Source: Photorhabdus laumondii subsp. laumondii (GTDB lineage Bacteria > Pseudomonadota > Gammaproteobacteria > Enterobacterales > Enterobacteriaceae). From it: DNA of 64,000 nucleotides. The notes beneath the pieces are model-generated. The model was not told the origin of the DNA. It saw only the letters and a program-made list of their open reading frames with translations, and searched no databases. Positions 34,947 to 43,272 of the stretch are shown in pieces. Where the stretch lies: assembly GCF_003343245.1 (NCBI RefSeq), contig NZ_CP024901.1, positions 1,488,001-1,552,000 on the forward strand, in the 5' to 3' direction. Within the stretch, counting starts at the first letter, position 1. Each line of letters opens with the position of its first letter. The position numbers and the translations under genes were made by a program.

Positions 34947-36137
34947 ATGGTTGATATGAATAATTCACAACAGATTTTTGATGTAGTGGTGGTCGGTGCT
35001 GGCATGATCGGCGCTGCAACAGCATTGGGGTTGGCACAGGAAGGTTGGACAGTTGCTTTATTGGATCATCAACCACCACAATCTTATGATGCACAGAGTC
35101 AGCCTGATGTGCGTGTATCAGCAATCAGTTGTGCTTCTGTAGATTTGCTCAAACAACTTGGCGCATGGGATGCGGTATTACAGATGCGCAGTGCGCCGTA
35201 TCGTACATTAGAGACTTGGGAACAGAATGATTCTAATTTGGTGTTTGATGCTCAAAGTTTAGGGCTGCCTGAGTTGGGCTATATGGTTGAAAACCGTATC
35301 TTGCAACTGGCTCTGTGGCAGCAGTTTGAAAAATATCCCAATTTGACTTTGCTATGCCCGGCAGTATTGCAAGCAATGCAGTGGCAGAAAGTGGGTTGGT
35401 TAGTGACTCTGGCTGATGGAACGGAGATGGCTGCTCGTTTGATTGTCGGGGCTGATGGTGCTCGTTCTCAGGTTCGGCAAATGGCAGGAATTGGCAGTCG
35501 TGGCTGGCAGTACAGACAGTCTTGTATGTTGATCACGGTAAAAACAGAACAGCCCCAGCAGGATATTACTTGGCAGCAGTTTTTTCCTTCTGGCCCGAGA
35601 GCGTTTCTTCCACTGTTTGATCAATGGGCTTCGCTGGTGTGGTACGACAAACCGGCACGCATACGACAATTACAGGCAATGTCAATGGCTCAACTTGAAC
35701 AGGAGATTTTCCAGGCATTTCCTATACGGTTAGGTAAAGTGACTCCCGTTGCCGCCGGTTCATTTCCTTTGACTCGTCATCATGCTAACAGTTATGTGCG
35801 TGAAGGATTAGTATTGTTGGGGGATGCAGCTCATACCATTAATCCGCTGGCCGGGCAAGGCGTAAATCTTGGTTATCGGGATGTGAATACTCTGCTTGAT
35901 GTTTTGGTGAAGGCGAGAGAATTAACAGAGCAGTGGGATTCATTGGAAGTATTGATGCGTTATCAGCGTCGTAGAATGCCGGATAACCGAATGATGCAAG
36001 CTGGAATGGATCTATTTTACACCGTGTTCAGTAATGAATTGCCAGGGCTGAAAGTTGCTCGTAATCTGGCGCTGATGGCAGCTCAACGGGCTGGCGTAAT
36101 GAAAAAAACGGTGCTTAAGTATGCGTTAGGATTGTAA
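34947..36137 (+). CDS. ubiF: 2-octaprenyl-3-methyl-6-methoxy-1,4-benzoquinol hydroxylase UbiF
   Basis: This FAD monooxygenase carries out a late ring hydroxylation in ubiquinone synthesis. It has the dinucleotide motif VVVGAGMIGAATALGLAQ at the N-terminus, the ubiquinone-hydroxylase stretch QPDVRVSAIS and the FAD motif LLGDAAHTINPLAGQGVNLG. The ATG at 34947 gives 396 residues (E. coli 391). ATG 34956 is an alternative, and the in-frame ATG at 34794 adds an unrelated 51 residues. It is divergent from miaB, as in E. coli. Confidence 0.95.
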   Translation: MVDMNNSQQIFDVVVVGAGMIGAATALGLAQEGWTVALLDHQPPQSYDAQSQPDVRVSAISCASVDLLKQLGAWDAVLQMRSAPYRTLETWEQNDSNLVFDAQSLGLPELGYMVENRILQLALWQQFEKYPNLTLLCPAVLQAMQWQKVGWLVTLADGTEMAARLIVGADGARSQVRQMAGIGSRGWQYRQSCMLITVKTEQPQQDITWQQFFPSGPRAFLPLFDQWASLVWYDKPARIRQLQAMSMAQLEQEIFQAFPIRLGKVTPVAAGSFPLTRHHANSYVREGLVLLGDAAHTINPLAGQGVNLGYRDVNTLLDVLVKARELTEQWDSLEVLMRYQRRRMPDNRMMQAGMDLFYTVFSNELPGLKVARNLALMAAQRAGVMKKTVLKYALGL

Positions 36138-36259
36138 CGTATAGATTGGTAGTGAAGCTCACAAGCACGTCGTAAATCTATATTAATTATGACGTGGATA
36201 ATTTGTTTTTCTTTATATGCAGTAATTAACAAGCAAGCAAGAAAAGATAGGGGGCTGGA

Positions 36260-36283
36260 AAGCAAAAGACACCTCTCGGTGGC
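36260..36283 (-). terminator. Possible terminator of the tRNA operon
   Basis: On the minus strand, a short stem (CACC-GAGA-GGTG, extended with one mismatch) is followed by TCTTTTGCTTT about 95 bases after the last tRNA. The stem is short, so this is a tentative assignment. Confidence 0.4.
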
Positions 36284-36378
36284 CCTCTACATCAAAAGAT
36301 ATTCTACCTGTATATTCTTTTTCTATTCTTTCTGTGGATTTTTTCAACATATCACTTCACGTAACACATTGATAAATA

Positions 36379-36453
36379 TGGCTGGGGTACCAGGATTCGA
36401 ACCTGGGAATGCCGGAATCAGAATCCGGTGCCTTACCGCTTGGCGATACCCCA
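36379..36453 (-). tRNA. glnV: tRNA-Gln (CUG anticodon)
   Basis: A 75-nt cloverleaf on the minus strand with acceptor TGGGGTA/TACCCCA, anticodon loop ATTCTGATT (CTG), T arm GTTCGAATC and encoded GCCA end. It differs from the two neighbouring tRNA-Gln(UUG) genes mainly in the anticodon arm. It is the last tRNA of the operon. Confidence 0.97.
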
Positions 36454-36458
36454 ATAAG

Positions 36459-36535
36459 TGGTGGCTACGACGGGAATCGAACCTGTGACCCCAGCATTAT
36501 GAGTGCTGTGCTCTAACCAGCTGAGCTACGTAGCC
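36459..36535 (-). tRNA. metU: tRNA-Met (CAU, elongator)
   Basis: A 77-nt cloverleaf with acceptor GGCTACG/CGTAGCC and encoded ACCA, D arm AGCTCAGCTGG, anticodon CAT and T arm GGTTCGATTCC. The fully paired first acceptor position marks it as elongator rather than initiator Met. Confidence 0.97.
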
Positions 36536-36585
36536 TTTTTTGATGTGAGAAAATCTATTAAAAAATACCAGTGATTGATATCCAG

Positions 36586-36660
36586 TGGCTGGGGTACCAG
36601 GATTCGAACCTGGGTATGCCAGGATCAAAACCTGGTGCCTTACCGCTTGGCGATACCCCA
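36586..36660 (-). tRNA. glnW: tRNA-Gln (UUG anticodon)
   Basis: A 75-nt cloverleaf with anticodon loop GTTTTGATC (TTG) and encoded CCA. It is essentially identical to the adjacent upstream tRNA-Gln(UUG). Confidence 0.97.
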
Positions 36661-36712
36661 ACTGAAAGTGGTCACTGTACAACATGTTGTCAGAATTGTG
36701 TTATCAGAATTA

Positions 36713-36787
36713 TGGCTGGGGTACCAGGATTCGAACCTGGGTATGCCAGGATCAAAACCTGGTGCCTTACCGCTTGGCGATACCCCA
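36713..36787 (-). tRNA. glnU: tRNA-Gln (UUG anticodon)
   Basis: A 75-nt duplicate of the neighbouring tRNA-Gln(UUG), with the same acceptor, anticodon and T arms and encoded CCA. Confidence 0.97.
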
Positions 36788-36815
36788 TCTGAATAACGAC
36801 AACTCGATGAATGAA

Positions 36816-36900
36816 TGGTGCGGGAGGCGAGACTTGAACTCGCACACCTTGCGGCGCCAGAACCTAAATCTGGTGCGTCTACCAATTTCGCCACTCCCGC
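36816..36900 (-). tRNA. leuW: tRNA-Leu (UAG anticodon)
   Basis: An 85-nt class II tRNA with acceptor GCGGGAG/CTCCCGC, anticodon loop ATTTAGGTT (TAG), a long variable arm (CGCCGCAAGGTGTG) and encoded ACCA. It is the leucine member of the metT-leuW-gln operon. Confidence 0.97.
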
Positions 36901-36905
36901 AAAGA

Positions 36906-36982
36906 TGGTGGCTACGACGGGAATCGAACCTGTGACCCCAGCATTATGAGTGCTGTGCTCTAACCAGCTGAGCTACGTAGCC
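36906..36982 (-). tRNA. metT: tRNA-Met (CAU, elongator), first in the operon
   Basis: A 77-nt cloverleaf identical to the other tRNA-Met in the operon. It is the promoter-proximal tRNA; the -10 lies about 40 bases upstream. Confidence 0.97.
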
Positions 36983-37020
36983 ATCTTTTTTGCATTACCT
37001 TCATCGGCGTTGCGGGGCGC

Positions 37021-37049
37021 ATTATGCGTATATCAGTTAAATGCGTCAA
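37021..37049 (-). promoter_or_regulatory. Promoter of the tRNA operon
   Basis: On the minus strand: -35 TTGACG (37049-37044), 17-base spacer, -10 CATAAT (37026-37021), then a GC-rich discriminator GCGCCCCGC. The strong core plus GC discriminator is typical of stringently controlled stable-RNA promoters. Confidence 0.85.
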
Positions 37050-37133
37050 CTGCTTTTTTCTCGAAATCTGTTTAAAGTCGCTTGTTTGTTTGGCATGTAA
37101 GCATTTTGATGACAAAATCAACAAAAAATAACA

Positions 37134-38357
37134 TTACCTTTCGAGTAAGTGTTGTAACAGAACACCATTAAGCATAGCACGTTTAGTCAGAGCGAAGGCG
37201 CCAATAGCAGAACAGTGGACTAATTCAGAAATAACGATCGGCAGATCTTGACGAAATTCTTTCAGGACCTGAGAGTTGATACAACTTTGAATAGCGGGTA
37301 AGAGTACTTTCTGAGCTTCAGTAATTTCTCCCGCCAGAACAACTTTCTGTGGATTAAATAAATTAATCGCGATAGAGATAGCTTTGCCGAGGTAATGGCC
37401 GACACTTTTTATGACTTCAGATGCTAGAGGATCATTTTGATTAGCAGCTTGGCAGATAGCTCTGATATTGCAATTATTTAATGTTAGCTGGCTTGGAAAA
37501 CCTTGCTTTAATTGATGCTGAACTCGCGCTTCTATCGCTGAGTTAGCGGCGATAGTTTCCAGGCAGCCAAAATTGCCACAGTGACAACGTTCACCGAGTG
37601 GATCAATTTGAATATGACCAATTTCACCTAAGTTTCCTCTATTATTGAGAAGTATCTGGCTATTGATAATTACCCCGGCACCGGTACCCCGATGGATACG
37701 TACCAGTATTGAATCTTCACAATCACGGGTGGCACCGAAATAGTGTTCAGCTAATGCCAGGCTGCGGATATCATGACCAACAAAACAGCTAATGTTGAAA
37801 TGTTTTTTCAGGTTATCGACCAGAGTCCAATTGGTTACTTTGATATGAGGCATATAACGGACGATGCCGGTATCTGGGTCAACTAATCCGGGCAGGATAA
37901 CTGAGATGGCGATCAGTTCGCGGATTCTGTGTTGATTTTGCTGGATAAAATTTTCTATTGCGTTGATAAGTTGGTTTTCAACTTTTTGCTGAGTCGCTTC
38001 AGGCAGTGGATAATGTTCTTCAACCAATGCCTTGCCACTCATATCATAAAGAGCAAGAGTAGCATCATGGCGACCAAGGCGGACACCAACAGTATGGAAG
38101 TGACGATTTTCTGTAACGATGGAAATGGCACGGCGGCCTCCGGTAGAGGCTTGTTGATCGACTTCTTTAATCAAGCCGCGTTCAAGTAACTGACGAGTAA
38201 TTTTAGTCACACTGGCTGGCGCAAGTTGACTTTGCTCAGCAATTTGAATGCGAGAGATTGGCCCTTGTTGATCAATCAACCGATATACCACGGCCCCGTT
38301 AAGTTGTTTTACAAGGTCAATATTACCAATTTGTTTTTGTGTGTTGTTATAACTCAT
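37134..38357 (-). CDS. nagC: N-acetylglucosamine repressor NagC (ROK family)
   Basis: The 407-residue transcription factor (E. coli 406) has an N-terminal winged helix-turn-helix (about 30-65, QSQLAPASVTKITRQLLERG) and a ROK sugar-binding domain. The zinc/ROK signature is CHCGNFGCLE about residue 245. It represses the nag genes and is relieved by GlcNAc-6-phosphate. It is the last gene of nagBAC, 15 bases after nagA. Confidence 0.96.
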   Translation of the reverse strand: MSYNNTQKQIGNIDLVKQLNGAVVYRLIDQQGPISRIQIAEQSQLAPASVTKITRQLLERGLIKEVDQQASTGGRRAISIVTENRHFHTVGVRLGRHDATLALYDMSGKALVEEHYPLPEATQQKVENQLINAIENFIQQNQHRIRELIAISVILPGLVDPDTGIVRYMPHIKVTNWTLVDNLKKHFNISCFVGHDIRSLALAEHYFGATRDCEDSILVRIHRGTGAGVIINSQILLNNRGNLGEIGHIQIDPLGERCHCGNFGCLETIAANSAIEARVQHQLKQGFPSQLTLNNCNIRAICQAANQNDPLASEVIKSVGHYLGKAISIAINLFNPQKVVLAGEITEAQKVLLPAIQSCINSQVLKEFRQDLPIVISELVHCSAIGAFALTKRAMLNGVLLQHLLER

Positions 38358-38372
38358 CAGCTATTTAGTCCG

Positions 38373-39533
38373 TCAAAGTTCAGTTTCTTTTCCGTTAACG
38401 ATGGTCGTGCAGATTTTAAGGTCGTGATTGAAAACACAGAGGTTAGCGATTTTCCCGGTTTCAACAGTGCCAAGATATTTATCAACACCAATTGCGCGGG
38501 CAGGGTAAAGAGTTGCCATCCTCAGTGCTTCATCCAATGCAATACCAACATGTTCAACGCTATTTTTAACGGCATCTATCATAGTGAGAGAGGAGCCACT
38601 TAAAACGCCGTTTTGATCAACACATAATCCGTTGCGATAGTATATGGTCTTACCCGCAAAGGTGAAATGTGCCATTTTACTGATGGCGGGATCAAGTCCT
38701 GCTGGGATGGTCGCATCCGTTACCAGAATTAATTTATCATTTTTCAAACGCTTAGTATTACGAATATTTGGCCATGAAACGTGTAAACCATCAGCGATGA
38801 TGCCAGCATAGATTTCAGGTGTATCAAAGATAGCGCCAATCAAGCCGGGTTGGCGTCCCGAAATAGCTGGCATGGCATTATAAAGGTGGGTTGAGATAGT
38901 AATTCCGTTTTGGAATCCTTGTCGGGCCTCTTCATAACTGGCATTTGAATGACCGGCAGAAACAATAATACCGGCTTCTACCAACTGCTGAATATACTTT
39001 TGCTCAACCATTTCCGGTGCGAGGGTCAACTTAGTGATGACATCAGCGTTATTGCACAGGAAATTTATCATTTCAGATGTGGGCTTACGGATAAGCTCGG
39101 GATTATGAGTGCCTCTCTTTGCTGGGTTGAGATAAGGTCCTTCCAGATGCAAGCCTAAAGCCTGATGCTGATTATGTTTAAGATAAGTGCGCATTACCTC
39201 AACAGAGGCCATCATCAATTCGTCTGTGCTGGTAATCAGAGTCGGCAAATAGCTGGTGCAGCCAGAGCGTTCATTGGTTCTTTGCATGATATCCAGCGTT
39301 TTTTCTGAAATGTTTTCCAACTGATCGTTGAACTGAACACCACCACAACCATTCACTTGCAGATCAATAAAGCCGGGGCAAAGAATTGCACCATTTAGAT
39401 CACGTTTTTCAATATGTTCGGGTAACTCTTGTGTTAGGCAAATTCGTTTAATTAAGCCGTCTGCAATGATAACGGCATGCTCATCTAGTCTATTGTGACC
39501 GGTATATATAATGCAGTTGGTTAAAGCATACAT
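38373..39533 (-). CDS. nagA: N-acetylglucosamine-6-phosphate deacetylase NagA
   Basis: The 386-residue amidohydrolase converts GlcNAc-6-P to GlcN-6-P and acetate. It has the metal and substrate motifs [48 protein letters not shown] and the catalytic aspartate in [11 protein letters not shown]. coli NagA has 382 residues. It lies between nagB and nagC. Confidence 0.97.
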   Translation of the reverse strand: MYALTNCIIYTGHNRLDEHAVIIADGLIKRICLTQELPEHIEKRDLNGAILCPGFIDLQVNGCGGVQFNDQLENISEKTLDIMQRTNERSGCTSYLPTLITSTDELMMASVEVMRTYLKHNQHQALGLHLEGPYLNPAKRGTHNPELIRKPTSEMINFLCNNADVITKLTLAPEMVEQKYIQQLVEAGIIVSAGHSNASYEEARQGFQNGITISTHLYNAMPAISGRQPGLIGAIFDTPEIYAGIIADGLHVSWPNIRNTKRLKNDKLILVTDATIPAGLDPAISKMAHFTFAGKTIYYRNGLCVDQNGVLSGSSLTMIDAVKNSVEHVGIALDEALRMATLYPARAIGVDKYLGTVETGKIANLCVFNHDLKICTTIVNGKETEL

Positions 39534-39584
39534 CTTAGCCTCCTATGGGATCGGGAGATGATGATTGAAGATAATGGCGGTAAT

Positions 39585-39608
39585 CAGCCTGAGAGAGACA
39601 TCAGGCTG
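39585..39608. repeat. Intercistronic hairpin between nagB and nagA
   Basis: An 8-bp perfect stem CAGCCTGA/TCAGGCTG with an 8-base loop sits just after the nagB stop. No T run follows on either strand, so it is more likely a processing or stability element than a terminator. Confidence 0.6.
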
Positions 39609-39617
39609 CGTAGATTC

Positions 39618-40430
39618 TTATTTTTTGCTAGCGAATTCGCCGATAATATCTGCTTCCAGTTGATGGAAGTATTTGACTGTTTTTACCTTCAATTCCATTG
39701 TTGCTGGTTCGTCACAGACAATGATGGATTTAGGATGCATTTGCAGACAGCTTATTGTCCACATATGGTTAACATTGCCTTCAATTGCTGCCTGAATGGC
39801 TTGGGCCTTATTTAGACCCGTTGCGAGGATCATAATTTCTTCTGCATCCATTAACGTGCCTACACCTACGGTCAGGGCGTATTTAGGCACCTGATTAATA
39901 TCATTATCGAAGAAGCGGGAGTTAGCCGTGCGGGTTTCTACGGTAAGTGTTTTAATGCGTGTACGGGAAGTCAGGGATGATGCGGGTTCATTGAAAGCAA
40001 TATGACCGTCATTACCGACGCCCCCCATAAATAGATGAATCTGACCGTAAGATTTAATTTTGTCTTCATAACGTTGACATTCTGTTTCGACATCAGAAGC
40101 ATTACCATTGAGCAGATTGATATTTTCCTTTGGAATATCAATGTGATCAAGGAAATTCTGGTGCATAAAATGGTGATAGCTTTGTGGATGATTTTCGGTG
40201 ATACCGACATATTCGTCCATATTGAATGTCACGACATATTTAAAACTGACTTTCCCTGCTTTATGCAGAGCAATTAATTCCTTATAAGTTGCCAGTGGTG
40301 TACTGCCGGTTGGCAACCCCAAAATAAAAGGGTGCTCGGCGGTGGGGTTAAATGCATTGATTTTGCTAACGATATAGTGTGCGGACCATTTACCAACGTC
40401 ACTTGCATTCGCTAGGGGGATCAGCCTCAT
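39618..40430 (-). CDS. nagB: Glucosamine-6-phosphate deaminase NagB
   Basis: The 270-residue enzyme converts GlcN-6-P to fructose-6-P and ammonia. It has [17 protein letters not shown] at the phosphate site, the catalytic Asp in FNMDEYVGI, and [18 protein letters not shown]. coli NagB has 266 residues. It is first of nagBAC, with a possible NagC operator about 117 bases upstream. Confidence 0.97.
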   Translation of the reverse strand: MRLIPLANASDVGKWSAHYIVSKINAFNPTAEHPFILGLPTGSTPLATYKELIALHKAGKVSFKYVVTFNMDEYVGITENHPQSYHHFMHQNFLDHIDIPKENINLLNGNASDVETECQRYEDKIKSYGQIHLFMGGVGNDGHIAFNEPASSLTSRTRIKTLTVETRTANSRFFDNDINQVPKYALTVGVGTLMDAEEIMILATGLNKAQAIQAAIEGNVNHMWTISCLQMHPKSIIVCDEPATMELKVKTVKYFHQLEADIIGEFASKK

Positions 40431-40469
40431 AATTGCCTCTTAAAACAAGAAATTATAGCAGTTGGATAA

Positions 40470-40487
40470 ATTAGTTGATTAACTAAT
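40470..40487. promoter_or_regulatory. Palindrome upstream of nagB
   Basis: ATTAGTT-GATT-AACTAAT, two 7-base arms with a 4-base centre, lies 40 bases before the nagB start. Position suits an operator or leader hairpin; the binding factor is unknown. Confidence 0.4.
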
Positions 40488-40546
40488 CTTTTTATCGCGT
40501 GAATATTAAATCATTTTTATGAGCAGAGATATGCTGTACTTCATAG

Positions 40547-40567
40547 ATATTTTTTATATTAAAATAA
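40547..40567. promoter_or_regulatory. Candidate NagC operator upstream of nagB
   Basis: The half-sites TATTTT (40548-40553) and AAAATA (40561-40566) are separated by 7 bases. The same half-sites with the same 7-base spacing occur upstream of nagE (42290-42308). NagC sites in enteric bacteria are AT-rich dyads of this general form. The match to NagC is inferred from the shared pattern and context. Confidence 0.45.
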
Positions 40568-40651
40568 GATACAAAAAATAGCCAGAAAATTAATAGGATA
40601 AATGATGAATTTTACTGTTTTTGTCACTGATTCAGTCATCTTATTTTTGCA

Positions 40652-40690
40652 AGAAAAATAAAAGGGAACGAGAGATGAGTTCCCTTTTAA
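40652..40690 (-). terminator. Rho-independent terminator of nagE
   Basis: On the minus strand a 10-bp stem AAAAGGGAAC/GTTCCCTTTT with a 9-base loop is followed by ATTTTTCT. It lies about 20 bases after the nagE stop and separates nagE from nagBAC. Confidence 0.85.
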
Positions 40691-40707
40691 GTTCGAGGTG
40701 TTTTTAA

Positions 40708-42222
40708 CTACGATCTTTTGTCTGGTCTATCTGAGGATAGCTGAGTACGTATCTGCCCGGCAATACTTTCTGCTTGGGGTCCCAATACCACTTGAACACT
40801 CTGCTTACCTATTTTCAGGATGCCTTTTGCACCTAATTGTTTTAACCGGTGTTCATCCAATTGTGTGTTGTCTTCAACGGTTAAACGGAGACGGGTAATG
40901 CAGGCATCTACGGCATGAATATTTTGTGCACCACCAAGAGCGGTAATGTAATGTTGAATTGTTTCGTTGTCTTGGGAGGCGGAAGTCGCTTGAGTTGTTT
41001 CTCCAATTTCGCGGCCTGGTGTACGTAAGTTAAAAATACGAATCATGAGGGTGAAGCAAACAAAATACAGTACAAAGAATAAGGCGATTAATGGGATTAA
41101 CAACCACGGCTTGGTTGCCAGACCCCAGCTCAATACAAGGTCAATTAATCCGGCAGAGAATCCAAAGCCATGCAGAATACCCAATGAATTGACGATAACC
41201 ATGCTAACACCAGCCAATATGGCATGCAGAACATATAAAGCTGGAGCCAGGAATAGGAATGAGAATTCTATTGGTTCAGTTATACCGGTTAAAAATGCGG
41301 TTAAAGCGACGGATAATAGCATCCCGCCAATCTGAGGACGACGTTCCTTTGGTGCTGCAAGATACATTGCCAATGCAGCGCCGGGCAAACCGCCCATAAA
41401 GATAGGATAAGCCCAGGCCATATAGATTCCGGCATGTGGATCACCGGCGAAGAAACGGTTCAAGTCGCCGCGGCTCATATCGGTGGCTATTTGGGTAATA
41501 GTAGAGCCATCAATACCTGGAACCGCTGCGCCGATGGTCAGAGAACGGACAATATCCGGTGCCAGGCAGATATTATGTACAGAACTGGCTAAGTCATAAG
41601 TAATTTTCAGACAGTCACCCAGACTAAACCAGAAAACAGAATGCAGGATATAGTGTAAACCAAATGGAATGAGAGAGCGGTTAAGCACACCATAAGTAAA
41701 CCATCCGGCCATGCCGCTCTTTGATACTAAAAGGCTGAAAGTATCAATACCGTGCTGGACATATGGCCATACATAGCCACATATCCATGCAATGAACAGA
41801 CAAATAATGCCGGTCATGATAGGGACTAATCGCTTACCGGCGAAGAAAGCGAGAAACTCTGGCAGACGTGTATTTGAAAAACGGTTATAACAATGACCGG
41901 CAACAATACCTGCGATAATACCTGCGAAAAAAGACATATTGATAGTCGAGTCTATGACTGACGTGGCTTTAGTGAGTACTAAAAAACCGACGACACCTGC
42001 CAGTGCGGCAGCGCCAGCATTATCTTTTGCTAAGCCTATTGCGATACCTAATGCAAATAGTAGCGGGAGGTTTTCAAAAATACCACCGCCAGCGCTGGCG
42101 ATGAAAGGAATATTAAATACGTCGGGTTGGCCGAAACGTAGCAAAAGTGCTGCTACGGGAAGCGTGGCAATGGGAAGCATTAATGCTTTTCCCAATCGCT
42201 GCAAGTAATTGAATATACCCAT
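40708..42222 (-). CDS. nagE: PTS N-acetylglucosamine transporter NagE, EIICB form without EIIA
   Basis: This GlcNAc-specific phosphotransferase permease has EIIC at about residues 1-365 (start MGIFNYLQRLGKALMLPIA; about ten helices) and EIIB at about 420-495 with the phosphorylated cysteine in HAVDACITRLRLTV. It ends at residue 504 with SSDRPDKRS, followed by a stop codon and a terminator. E. coli NagE has 648 residues including a C-terminal EIIA; that domain is absent here, so a separate EIIA (probably Crr) is needed. Unlike in E. coli it lies on the same strand as nagBAC. The start at 42222 is chosen for AAGG about 8 bases upstream. Confidence 0.94.
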   Translation of the reverse strand: MGIFNYLQRLGKALMLPIATLPVAALLLRFGQPDVFNIPFIASAGGGIFENLPLLFALGIAIGLAKDNAGAAALAGVVGFLVLTKATSVIDSTINMSFFAGIIAGIVAGHCYNRFSNTRLPEFLAFFAGKRLVPIMTGIICLFIAWICGYVWPYVQHGIDTFSLLVSKSGMAGWFTYGVLNRSLIPFGLHYILHSVFWFSLGDCLKITYDLASSVHNICLAPDIVRSLTIGAAVPGIDGSTITQIATDMSRGDLNRFFAGDPHAGIYMAWAYPIFMGGLPGAALAMYLAAPKERRPQIGGMLLSVALTAFLTGITEPIEFSFLFLAPALYVLHAILAGVSMVIVNSLGILHGFGFSAGLIDLVLSWGLATKPWLLIPLIALFFVLYFVCFTLMIRIFNLRTPGREIGETTQATSASQDNETIQHYITALGGAQNIHAVDACITRLRLTVEDNTQLDEHRLKQLGAKGILKIGKQSVQVVLGPQAESIAGQIRTQLSSDRPDKRS

Positions 42223-42288
42223 AATGCTTACCTTATTTGTAGGAAATTTTATTGAAAAATAGCTCGCCATTAATAACAGCAATACAAC

Positions 42289-42309
42289 TTATTTTTAGTT
42301 GAAAAATAA
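42289..42309. promoter_or_regulatory. Candidate NagC operator upstream of nagE
   Basis: TTATTTTT-AGTTG-AAAAATAA is a perfect 8-base inverted repeat with a 5-base centre, about 67 bases before the nagE start. It shares the TATTTT-N7-AAAATA core with the site before nagB. It probably binds NagC; this is inference. Confidence 0.5.
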
Positions 42310-42495
42310 TAAAAAGCTACACATAAGTGAGTAATTGTGATCACTGTAGCGATATTGTTTAAAATTGCATAAATTGAGTCATCTGTAGTAAATGGGTTCA
42401 AATAGTAAACGGGTTCAAATTTTTAACTGAATTAACTTAATAAGTTAATCGCGGGAAGATGTTGCTTCAAAACACGCTTTTGAAATTAAAGAGTT

Positions 42496-42622
42496 TATAC
42501 CCGTCATCTTTCAAGTTGCCTCTTTGTTGGCTGCACTCACTCACCCCGGTCACATCGTTATCTATGCTCCCGGGGATTCGCTCCCTTGCCGCCGCGATGC
42601 ATCTTGAAATCTATTGGGTATA
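42496..42622 (-). repeat. ERIC element upstream of nagE
   Basis: A 127-bp copy with ends TATACCC/GGGTATA, in the same orientation as the lipA-crcB copy. It contains GGGGATTCGCTCCCTTGCCG and GTTGGCTGCACTCACTCACC. Confidence 0.92.
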
Positions 42623-43272
42623 TAGCGTGATGTACAGACAAGAATAGATTTATTTTATTAGCATGATTGTAAATTTATTTTTAAATAAATACCTATTAGA
42701 ATGGCAGTGTAATTTTGCTAAAATCCGGTAGTAAAATAGTTGAATTATCGAATTGATTCTAAAATTAACTTATTATTATTTTGTATTTTTTATATAAATT
42801 TCAATTTAGAACATCATAAATAGTGTTTTAATAATAAATTTGATATATATAATTATTTGTTTATATTTACAGAGTAAAAACATCAATCAATAGATAATTT
42901 GGAAATTTAAATTATAGACTTATTTTAATTTTATCAAATAGTCATTGGTAATAGATATAGTATCAATTATTTATTTTTTAAAATTGGATGATTGTTATTA
43001 GGTAATATTTGTTATGGTTGAATGAAATATGGGTTAAAAACCAGTCTTACGGGTTATTTCATTATCATAACTTACTCAATGTTCCTTTGTTTTCACGGAT
43101 AATTATAATAAAGCGAGCTGTATTGTTGACATGTGCTACTGTTGAGTGTTTTTTCGCTCCAACTTTGTACTGAATCGCCATTTTACACGAACAAATGGTT
43201 GTTTCTCGGCACTGCTTGTTGGATTATAGGCGGTTATGTGACGCGTTTTTGGCATTATTGAGGTATAAAACA

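Larger units (their letters stand above)
42223..43272. other. Long intergenic region between nagE and glnS
   Basis: About 1,050 bases without a supported gene. It holds a NagC-like dyad near nagE, one ERIC element, and very AT-rich DNA with no recognisable coding signal from about 42,650 to 43,100. The glnS leader occupies the right end. In E. coli nagE and glnS are close neighbours, so this spacer is expanded. Confidence 0.6.

Noticed and set aside
36379..36982. Repeated short frames encoding runs like [10 protein letters not shown] / [12 protein letters not shown]
   Set aside because: These are translations of tRNA genes and are not proteins; the tRNA cloverleaves explain the region.
42320..42360. 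Possible CRP site (TTGTGATCACTG) upstream of nagE
   Set aside because: It has the TGTGA half but no TCACA half at the required 6-base spacing.
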